The notes beneath the pieces are model-generated. The model was not told where the DNA came from, searched no databases, and saw only the letters and a list, made by a program, of their open reading frames with translations. Source: Spinacia oleracea (taxonomy: Eukaryota > Streptophyta > Magnoliopsida > Caryophyllales > Amaranthaceae). From it: a stretch of DNA of 64,000 nucleotides. The stretch is taken from assembly GCF_020520425.1 (NCBI RefSeq), contig NC_079491.1, forward strand, positions 22,435,449-22,499,448. The letters run 5' to 3'. Below are positions 55,504 through 64,000 of the stretch, piece by piece; positions within the stretch are counted from its first letter, which is position 1, and every line of letters starts with the position of its first letter. Position numbers and translations under genes: made by a program.

Positions 55504-56159
55504 TTCTGGATTCGACCGCAAATATTGATGGACATTGTTATGCATGGTTTACCACGTCATTTCCTAAATTTTGAACTTATGACCCCTCATTTGTATGTCT
55601 CATATTCTAAACACTATGTCACAATTCACTTTGGTGTTTCTTATACATTTAAAATTATATTAAATTAATGTAATTAGAAATGTGATCTCAATCATTATTT
55701 AATAGTCTCACTTACATCAGTTATTAGAGTTACTAGTCCTTACATAGTTACGTGACAAACTGCATTAAAGCATACTTAGAGCAAGATATATATAAGCTCA
55801 CAAATTAAATTTAAAGTAGACTCAAAACAAGTTGTATGCTCCCTCAGTCACATATTACCTATTACATTTTTCACCTAAAACTTTGTGCAAAAGTAAGTAT
55901 AGCGAGTAATGTGGTACGGAAGAAGTAATAATCTAATTGATCCAATTTTCTACTAACCAGAATATCGCCCGAACCAATAACTAATTTTTTTTTTTTTAAT
56001 AATTAAACCGGGTAATTATGTCCATTTCCGATGGAGACAAATATTCATTTGTTATTTTGGTTGTGGGATGTAATAGACTAAATCGAAATAACTCTTAAAA
56101 CCTCTTCGCTTCCTTTCCATGAAGTAGAAGATGGTCTTCTCGTTGTCGTTCCGTTATCG
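55504..56159. other. Intergenic DNA
   Basis: About 55842-55926 has small MITE-like ends (CTCCCTCAGTCACATATTAC and GTAATGTGGTACGGAAGAAG). Otherwise nothing is recognised. Confidence 0.35.
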
Positions 56160-56290
56160 CTTTTGGGTCAATTGGAAACAACCTCTCTGCAATTGCAGGG
56201 GTAAGGTTGCGTACACTCGACTCCCTTTACCCCGCTTCTCGCGGAAGCCTCTTTGAAGCAATGGAATAATGATAATGATAACGATAATGA
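56160..56290 (+). repeat. SINE-like module
   Basis: GCAGGGGTAAGGTTGCGTACACTCGA followed by TACCCCGCTTCTCGCGGAAGCCTC (in pieces) is the well-known 3' module of several plant SINEs. An AATGATAATG-type tail follows. The tRNA-like head is not clear. Confidence 0.5.
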
Positions 56291-56621
56291 ATTAAACTGG
56301 GTAGTTATTACTTCTAGTGAACTTAATTTTTTCTGAAATAATTGAAAACCTGGTGATGAAGAGATGTTAGTTACTATATTGCCCATTCAGATGTGTCTCC
56401 GGCTCTTCGCACTTAGTAAATAAAAAACAAGGCTTGTAAAATGATTGTCGCTCTAAGAAATTATCGTCTTAACATATTTTCAACCAATAAAACCGGTCAA
56501 AAATTACCTTATCAATACGTGGACTATGGACCATGGTGCACAGTGACCATGGTGCACCAAAAGAACATATGTGCATACATAAAAGAACATGACATTACGA
56601 CAAAAGAACATGCGGTATAAT

Positions 56622-58344
56622 TGTAAACACAAATTTCAGAGTCTGCAAAATAACGAACTCAAAATAAGTGACAAAATATATTTTATTGATTTTTGATAAA
56701 TTTGGGTACAATCTCTAGTATTTGCTCCTCTGATTCGATCTCCACGTTGAATTTGACTTGGCTCACAAACTGATTTGATTTGATTCACGGACTAGTTTGA
56801 TTTGTACTTGAATGAGGGCCTTAGGGCTTGATCTCGTTCAAGAATGTCGATGTAGAATGGAACGGCACGTCATTTTTGTATGCTTGTTGTTCTTCTTCCA
56901 CCGGATGTTTGATGTCGATTTGGTGTTGCTCGCGAACGGGATTGATCTTCTTGAATAAGGGCCTTCGGGCTTGATCTTGTCCAAGGTCGATCTTCTAGAA
57001 TGGAACGACACGCCTTTTTGAATGCTTATTGTTCTTCTTCCAGGGAGAGAGAGTTTGGCGAGACTTGACTGGCAGAGAATATGTGAGAGATTTAGGTTTG
57101 CCGTCTGTTTTCTCCTCTGATTCGATCTCTACTTTGTATTTGACTTGGTTCACGGACTGGATTGATTTGTACTTGAATGAGGGCCTTCGGGCTTGATCTC
57201 GTTCAAGAATGTTGATGTAGAAATAGAACGGCACGTCAGTTTTGTATGCTTGTTGTTCTTCTTCCACCGGGATTATTTGATGTTGATTTGATGTTGCTCA
57301 CGAACTGGCTTGATCTTCTTGAATAAGGGCCTCCGGGCTTGATCTCGTCCAAGGTTGATCTTCTAGAATGGAACGGCACGTCGATTTGAATGCTTGATGT
57401 TCTTCTTCTAGGGAGAGAATTGTGACTTGACTGGCAGTAGGGATGAAAATATCCAATGGGTGATCCATGAACCCGGTCACCCGTTATAATTAAACGGATG
57501 AAAACCCGAATTAAATGGATAAAAAGCGGGTGATGGGTGAAGCGGGTGATGGATGTGGGTCGGATGCGGGTGATGTTTTTTATCCATCACCCGTTTACCA
57601 CCCGATCCGTCACCCGTTTATTTTAAATATATTATTTATATTTAAACATAAAATGTGTTGATGAATCCATTACTTATTAAAGTTAGTGCTTGTTTTATTT
57701 TTTTTAGTTATAAGTTATGTGTAATAAGAAATAAATTATATGTTTCGGAGATGAATGTAGGTATATAATTTTTTACTTTTGGTTAATTATTATGCATATT
57801 ATTAGGCGGTGATTTTTTAATGGTTTACCATTTTCACCCGAACATCACCCGGTTCACCCGCGGGTGATGGATGGACGGAATGCGGGTGATGAGTAAAGCG
57901 GGTGAGGGATGGACCGGGTGGAGCGGATGAATACGGGTGATGGATGCGGATGATGCTCCTCCCAATCCAAATTCCACCCATTTCCATCCCTAACTGGCAG
58001 GGAGAGATTTGAGAGTTTTAGGTTTTGCCGTCTGTTTCTCCTCCTCTCCCCCAAATGATGCAGGAAACTCCTATTTATAGGAGTGAGTTGAACTTTTAGG
58101 GTTTTATATGTTTTGGGCTTCTTGAATTGGACTTGATAGTCATGACCCGTTTATAACAGTTTAACATATTTTGTTAGGTTTAACCATTAAAAATATTCGG
58201 GTTTGATTAAAATAACTAAAAATATGCTAAATTAATATGAGAACCCAAATCAATTAATTTAATAGAACGTCAAATGATTTTCGAGTCAATACTTTGACAT
58301 TTGACCCAAATAATATCCAACGTGGCACGTTTTCCTTGCCTACA
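56622..58344 (-). mobile_element. Solo LTR (- strand) containing a hAT MITE
   Basis: Bounded by TGTAAACAC and CCTACA with the 5-bp duplication ATAAT (56617-56621 and 58345-58349). On the - strand a CTATAAATAGGAG box (about 58067-58080) leads into a leader, and CAATAAAATA near the other end (about 56680) would serve as poly(A) signal, the order expected in an LTR. Without the hAT insertion it is about 1.16 kb. It contains an internal duplication of about 385 bp (about 56727-57082 and 57111-57435). No polyprotein is present. Confidence 0.65.
57438..57992. mobile_element. hAT-type MITE, TAGGGATGG family
   Basis: 555 bp, ends TAGGGATGAAAAT and ATTTCCATCCCTA, flanked by the perfect 8-bp duplication ACTGGCAG (57430-57437 and 57993-58000). 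Close relative of 34825-35398, with the same GGGTGATGG subterminal repeats. Its empty target site can be read in the duplicated half of the LTR near 57068. Confidence 0.92.
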
Positions 58345-58377
58345 ATAATATTTCACTTTTCTGTTATAATAAAATAA

Positions 58378-58406
58378 CTAGTGTGTGGCCCGGGCGTTGT
58401 CCCGGG
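58378..58406 (-). mobile_element. Helitron 3' terminus (- strand)
   Basis: On the - strand a CCCGGGACAACGCCCGGG hairpin (58389-58406) is followed by ACACA, then CTAG (58381-58378) and T. The 5' end lies to the right and was not located. Confidence 0.55.
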
Positions 58407-59222
58407 TTTTGAATTTTATTCGGATTTATTTGTTGTAAATATGTGACCACAAAAAAATGGTGTCGTCATAGAATTACAGGGGTGACACAAGATAGCGGCC
58501 GATTAACAACCTTTCAAGTGGAAACCCCACATCCGAAAATCGAAACAAAGTCGGATCCTTTTATTCATCATTAGTTAATTAATTACTATGGACATTATTA
58601 GTGCATCGTCCACCGAATGTAATTTTTATACTCATTGGTGGTCCTTATCATATTTTCTTCTCACATGCAAGGAGAAAATGTGAGAGAGTTTACGGTGCAC
58701 CCGAGTGCATGTATATTGTTCTATAATTACTCAACCACCGTCAATGTTTCTCCTCTTACTCCTGCCTTTTTTGTTTTTGAGGCTTAATCTAGGAAAATAA
58801 TAATTGTATAATTATAAATGAAGTAATCATTCCTTTTTTTTTTGCATTCACTTTTGTTCAATTTGTTATTTATTGTAAAAAGAACATATATGTTTATATA
58901 GAAAATATAACATAAGTTGTAGTTGGTTAAGATGGTAGGAAGTGTAACTTTTAACAAAGAGGTCTGGTGTTCGATCCTTACTACATGTGGTGACATGGCG
59001 TAATAAAGAGGGATATATATAACATGTATACGTTCTTAAGAAATGTTCTTTTAGTTATATACTAGTGTTCTTAAGGTGCACCATAACTCATTATGCACCG
59101 CAATCCACCTCCTAAATTGCGGTGAAGAATTACTGGATAAATATAAACGGTTAAATTTGGTGATGTACCAAAGCTAACAAGCAACAACCAAATTAGACAG
59201 TGCTCTAGTAGAACCCAAAAAA
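58407..59222. other. 5' flank of the YidD-like gene
   Basis: AT-rich, with a tRNA-like repeat at about 58915-59010. No certain TATA box is seen. Confidence 0.4.
58915..59010 (+). repeat. tRNA-like segment, possible SINE
   Basis: TAGTTGGTTAAGATGGTAG (A-box-like) and GGTGTTCGATCC (B-box-like, 58967-58978). No clear cloverleaf or target duplication. Confidence 0.4.
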
Positions 59223-62200
59223 ATGGCGGCTATTCAATCTCTAACTTTCTTCCGCTTCCATTCTTCTTCAGATATTTATCCTCTATCTTTAAGCTCTTCC
59301 CCTTCCCTTAAATTCCCTAAACACATCAAAATTTACAACTCCCAGCTGCACAATTTCCCCACTTCAGTAAGTTCAATTTTGCACAGTATTAAAAAAATAT
59401 GACTGTTGATGATTTTTTTAACAATTTTCTCAATCTTCAGCAAATGAGTTTTCTTTATTTCTTTATTTAACTACTTTGTATTTTAAATACAGAGTAAAAA
59501 GTTTCAGCGACGTTTCTCTCCAATTTTGAATAAAATTGAGCCTGACCCAGATGAGGAAGAGGAAGTGCAGCAGAGTACAGGAGTTAAAGCTGCATTATCA
59601 ATGCTTAATTTCTACAAGAGTGAGTGTTTTTTACACTTCGATTAATTTGTGTTGAATTGGGTTTAATTTTTTCAAATTAATGATAGAAATTAATTAGGGT
59701 TTTCAATTTCTGTATTACGAAATGAAATTTATATATTTTGCAATTTGAAATGGCAGGAGAAATATCACCATTGATGCCAAAGAGTTGCCGTTATGTGCCG
59801 TCTTGTAGCGAATATTCGATGATTGCTTACAAGAAATATGGGGTTGCTAAGGGTACTATCTTGACTGCTTGGCGCCTTTGTCGCTGCAACCCGCTTGGTA
59901 TACTTATTTTTATCTGTCTTCTTTAGCTGCATTGGTTTGATTTACTCTCAAATATGCTCCTTGGTCTGATATATAGTCTCGTTGTTAGTGTATCGAGAAC
60001 AAACTAGTAATGTGACAATTAAATCTTGGCGGAGGGAGTGTAGGTGTAAGAATGGTATGGAAAAATCCCTCCTACTCCGCACATAGTTGGGAATATAAAC
60101 TTCAATAGTACTATTTGGCATAAGCACTCCAGAGTCCAGAGTGTTTAAGTTAACTTCATCTGTTTGATCGAATTGTATAGTTTAAGTCTATTTTTAGAAA
60201 AGTACTACTCCCTCCGTCCCGGAATACTTGACCTGTTTTCCTTATCGGGCCGTCCCTTAATACTTGACCTGTTTCTAAAAATGGAAATATTCTAACAATA
60301 TTATATTATTTCTCACTCCACCCCTATTAACCTACCTACCCCCTACTCCATACAAAAAATAATTAAAAATTCAACCCCTACTCTCTCCCAACCCCACATC
60401 TTAACACATTTCCCACTAACTACATTAAAATAATACCCCACTATCAACTACTACCTATTAAATTAAATAAGTCAATTCAAGTATCTTAAACTCTGTGCCG
60501 GTCAAACCGGGTCGAGTATTCCAGGACGAAGGGAGTACAATTTCTATATTTGGAGGTGATAGAAGCTTCTAGGCTTTCGAGAAAAATAATCTAGGCTTTA
60601 CTTTATTGTAGCTTTAGTTAGAGAGCTATGGCGGGATCCTAGTGATGATTCGTGTTCACTGGTGAGGTCTGGCCTTTTGACTGTGTTATTGATCCCTTGG
60701 TGTGCTTACTATCCAAGTGTCTAGTTATGTTTCCATGTTTACTAGGTTTTTATTTTGTATTTTTTACTTTAGTTTTTACCTTATCTTCAAATGTCAAATG
60801 CTTGAGGGATATTCTTTTTTGGCAACTAAAGTTGTACTGTTATAAAAAAAAAAACAGAATGAGTTTAAGTAAAAACAGCAATAGCTGCACCACAAATACA
60901 CTGCCACGATCTAAGCTACAAGCTTACTAAAACATCAAAACATGAAGTAAAGTCAATCAACTAACCGATCGATCTGAGGATGTACAGGCTGTTCTGAAGA
61001 TTATCTCTCTGAACACTTGATCTTCAGTCTGGCTCTTAGCAGCAAAAATCCTCTGGTTTCTCTGAATCCGCAAGCAATATACAGCTTCAGTAAATAAAGC
61101 TAAAAATTTCTTGCTCACTGTTCTGTTAATATTAACAGCTGTAGGCTGCAGCGCACTGTAGATCAAACAGTCTTAGAAATATTTGGCTCCAATAACTTTA
61201 CAGACTAAATTCATAAGTAAGTGATGCAGATTTTTTCAATTTCTCTAATAACCTTTTTGGGTACTGTTGCGCTCACCTCTAGTGGCGGCCCAATCTGATG
61301 TTGGGATATAACCTCATAGTAGGGGTAACACAATGGTGTAGGAAACCTAGGGATTCTTATGCTTTTGAAATGCTTCAAAGTAGCTATGATGATTCATCTG
61401 GTTTGCACAGCTTTGCTAATTTGAAATTGTCTACTTAGGCACTTAGCTATGAAGTATACACAATTTCCTTTGCTGATGACAAATTAGTTCTTCTGATCAG
61501 GTTGGTTTTATTGAGCTCACTGATTACGGCTTTGCTGTTCCTTTGGTCCTTTAAGCTTGCTAGGTTGTGTAAAAAAGTCATAGCTCTTAAGGATTAAGCT
61601 CATAAGTTGACTTTTCTTAGACTGATCACACACTGAATGTCAGACTGTAATTGGACCCAAGGTTTGTACTAAATCAGTGTTTCTGTTCCACTGAAAGTAA
61701 AAAGAACACACATCCTACTTTAGCATTTCGGTTGTAGCTCACGTGCATGATGCCTTACCTCTGCTTGCTTGAGGTTGCATTGTTAGTTTTGTTACTGTGT
61801 CTGGAAGTTGTGGAAGTAGCTACAGTGAATCACCTACGCTACATAGCTTTGCTAAGTGGAAATGGTCTGGTTAGACACTTAGCTGTGCAATCCTCAAATT
61901 AGATTAGCTCCATTGAGCTCTCTAATACGACTTTGCTTGCTAGCTTGTTTAAGATGTCATCGCTCTTAAGGTTAAGTTTATAAGTTCACTTTTTGTACAC
62001 TAAACACACGATCATTGTCAAAATGTAATTAGAGCTAGGGTTTGACTGTAATCAGTGTTTCCTATCCTTCGCATGGAACTAATCATTAAAATAGCCTCAG
62101 GTAAATCTTTATCTTATTTTAGACCCACTAAGTCACCTTGAGATTATTAACTAATACAATAATACTCCATCCATCTCATAATAGTGTGCCCCTTTCTTTT

Positions 62201-63986
62201 TGCACATTGTTTTAGGTAATTACTTGTAGTGTGATTATCAACTGTTTTAGGTAATTACTTGATGTGATGAGAGAGAGTGCAGTATTTTTTTTGGTTGAAT
62301 GTGAGAGTGTGTTTTCCCATCACTTTAGGTAGTGGGATGAGAGAAGTACTCCCTCCGTCCCAACTTAATCGTCGCGCTATGCGATAAGTTATGGTAGGCT
62401 TATCTTTTAAAAGTAGATGTTATGAGAGATAATAGAAGAACTATTTTGATTGAATGAGAGAGAATATGTGGCCATAACTTAAAATATTAGTGGCCCATGC
62501 CATAAAAGGAAGTGTGGACGTAAATTTGGAGGAAGTATGGAGTATTAAAAAAATTAGTGGACTCTTGTCAAAATAGAAAGGGGGAAATTAAATTGGGACA
62601 AAAACAAAAGGAAAGTGGGGACACTAAATTGGGATAAAGGGAGTACAACATTTTTGCAAAATTAAGCTTAGTTAATCAAAATTGTAAGATTGATCGAGTT
62701 TACCGGCAAAACATTCGATAATACATGATAAAAGTTCAAAGACTGTAAATTGTGCCCCCATCCATTAGTAATATTAACGGTTACCTAATTACATACCTTT
62801 CAAGTATCATTATCAATTTAAAATAATTAAGTGATACTCCCTCTGTTCCATATTAGTTTTTTTACACTTCTATTTTTTTTGGGAAAGACCCCACAATTTT
62901 AATACCTCTCATTTTCCACTACCAAGAAGTTAGGATCTTACACTATCTCACGTTCGAATTAAAAAAATACTACCCTGTCTTCTTTCACATCTACTTTTTC
63001 TATAAGATAATACCTCATTGTCTCCTTTCACGTCTATTTTTTAATAAAATCAATACTATATATTAAAAGGCGTTTCTACAAATGTCTACATGTCACGTGT
63101 CGCTCTTCCTCAATCCAAATGTCCATGTTATCAATCCATTTTCACTTAAAAAATGAAATATGGTTTGCATAAGATCAAACCTGCGACCTGCAATTGAGCA
63201 TTATCCAATTGAGCTATAATATTTTACATGTTATATTTGTAAAATTAATATCAATACAATATAGAATAATGATCTTGTGAAAATAAATTCAAACGTAATT
63301 TCATTAAAGAATATAATAATTAATTGTTCTTCACATAATACTTCGGGGCATCGCCAGGGCCCAACTACTTATACTTTACAAAAGCTTTGATAACCCAACT
63401 ACTAGTAATATTTGATAACCAACCAACTTATCTTCTAAAACTTTGTGCCATGAGGCCCCTGACAAGTGTCAAAACTATGAGGGAGTATTAATTTGTAGCC
63501 TAAAATCGTTTTATGTAATATATATGCAAAGAAACTACAAGGAACAGGTAAAAGGACCCGGTAACTTAGACCCAAATGATTCACATTTGAACTACTTTTT
63601 CATCTTATGGTGCAGTCGTGGAAAGAGCATGCTTTTGTGCAATGGTAAAGATAACGATACTTCAATATATCAATTTGTTTCGGCTTTATAAATTGTGTTC
63701 CTAACTGATCTAGTTAGTTAAATAAGTGTTAAGCTATGTCACTTACATTCTATAGTTGTTTCAATGGATTAAAACAAAGGAACTAAAACAGTAAAGTGGC
63801 TGAAATACATTGCAAATTGAGACATTATTGTTTAAAGGTGTGCTTATTTACATGTATTTATTAAAGGTGTGCGTGTGCTTTACTTATTATATACTTTGCA
63901 AAAGCTTACTTCTTATGTATATTTCAGGTGGATCCGGCTTTGATCCCCCAAGATGGTTTGGCGAAGAGAGGGCATCAGAGGAGTGA
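59223..63986 (+). CDS. YidD-like membrane protein insertion efficiency factor, plastid
   Basis: Member of the YidD family (formerly DUF37). The bacterial protein aids YidC-dependent insertion of membrane proteins; the plant homologue (At3g09310 type) is expected in chloroplasts. Exons are 59223-59366, 59493-59619, 59757-59897 and 63928-63986. They total 471 nt, or 156 residues. Residues 1 to about 55 are Ser-rich with few acids (transit peptide), followed by an acidic patch PDPDEEEE (about 65-72). The YidD core runs from about residue 80: REISPLMPKSCRY, PSCSEYS with Cys107, a basic amphipathic stretch, then RLCRCNPLGGSGFDPPRWFG with Cys132 and Cys134. The last 19 residues come from a small exon beyond a 4030-bp intron. 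The exon 3 to 4 join restores the invariant NPLGGSGFDP, which makes that long-range splice secure. Confidence 0.92.
60208..60535. mobile_element. Stowaway-type MITE
   Basis: 328 bp with ends CTCCCTCCGTCCCGGAATAC and GTATTCCAGGACGAAGGGAG, TA on both sides. Inner TACTTGACC repeats occur near the left end. Confidence 0.8.
62349..62643. mobile_element. Stowaway-type MITE
   Basis: 295 bp with ends CTCCCTCCGTCCCAACTTAA and TTAAATTGGGATAAAGGGAG-like, TA on both sides. The right arm repeats the ATTGGGA motif. Confidence 0.7.
63051..63370 (+). mobile_element. Small Helitron-like element in YidD intron
   Basis: Starts TCAATACTATATATTAAAAGGCG with GTCACGTGTCGC nearby, like the other 5'-end sequences in the window. 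It ends with an eroded GC hairpin (GGGGCATCGCCAGGGCCC) and CAACTACTT. It contains a - strand tRNA-like segment (A box 63200-63216, B box 63171-63181). Confidence 0.4.
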
Positions 63987-64000
63987 AACCTTTGATTGTC

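Larger units (their letters stand above)
59898..63927 (+). other. 4.0-kb intron 3 of the YidD-like gene, transposon-laden
   Basis: Starts GTATAC and ends TTTCAG. It contains MITEs at 60208-60535 and 62349-62643, orphan MITE ends near 62168 and 62837, and a Helitron-like piece at about 63051-63370. About 61230-62100 holds two loosely similar segments (about 61260-61690 and 61740-62050, sharing AGTTTTGTTACTG, CACTTAGCT and TAAGCTCATAAGTTCACTTTT-like strings), suggesting an old duplication. Confidence 0.7.

Overview
This is nuclear DNA from a flowering plant, most likely a eudicot. The evidence is intron-rich genes with GT-AG junctions, plant-type promoters, and dense LTR retrotransposons, MITEs, SINEs, Helitron-like and hAT-like elements. 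Repeat style and protein sequences suggest Caryophyllales/Amaranthaceae (spinach, beet or quinoa relatives), but that placement is inference from memory. No bacterial operon, CRISPR array, rRNA or convincing functional tRNA gene is present.

Four protein-coding genes can be rebuilt exon by exon, all on the + strand: adenosine kinase (1740-6031, 12 exons, 341 aa); a HAD-superfamily pyrimidine 5'-nucleotidase-like protein (43705-45920, 8 coding exons plus a 5'UTR intron, 300 aa); a plastid-targeted atypical SDR/NAD(P)-binding Rossmann protein (50415-54602, 7 exons, 324 aa); and a plastid YidD-like membrane-insertion efficiency factor (59223-63986, 4 exons, 156 aa, last intron about 4 kb). They are ordinary housekeeping genes with no evident joint pathway. 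Adenosine kinase and the HAD phosphatase both act on nucleosides/nucleotides, and the last two are both predicted plastid proteins.

The rest is mostly transposon-derived. The centre (about 13.4-29.9 kb) is a nest of retrotransposons. A LINE-like sequence is split by a Ty1/copia solo LTR (14072-28848, target duplication CAAGC). That solo LTR is itself broken by a full-length, very young copia element on the - strand (14310-24773, duplication GATTT) and by a Ty3/gypsy-like solo LTR (25226-28103, duplication TGCTG). The young element has two 1427-bp LTRs, a primer-binding site, a polypurine tract and one gag-pol reading frame broken by a single in-frame TAG.

Other regions: 0.69-1.38 kb, a large foldback just upstream of the adenosine kinase promoter; 7.9-12 kb, Helitron-like termini with nested Stowaway-type MITEs; 30-42.7 kb, a MULE with a 9-bp target duplication, hAT MITEs with 8-bp duplications, a Harbinger-like element, a TRIM-like short LTR and a 5'-truncated LINE with a 17-bp duplication; 46-50 kb, Harbinger MITEs and a MITE inside a MITE; 54.8-58.4 kb, two more solo LTRs, one holding a hAT MITE. 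The introns of the genes also carry a SINE, several MITEs and a Helitron-like insertion. I found no previously undescribed coding system. The notable signals are structural: the dated nest, the foldback next to a promoter, a MITE placed exactly at a splice donor, and LTR motif arrays.
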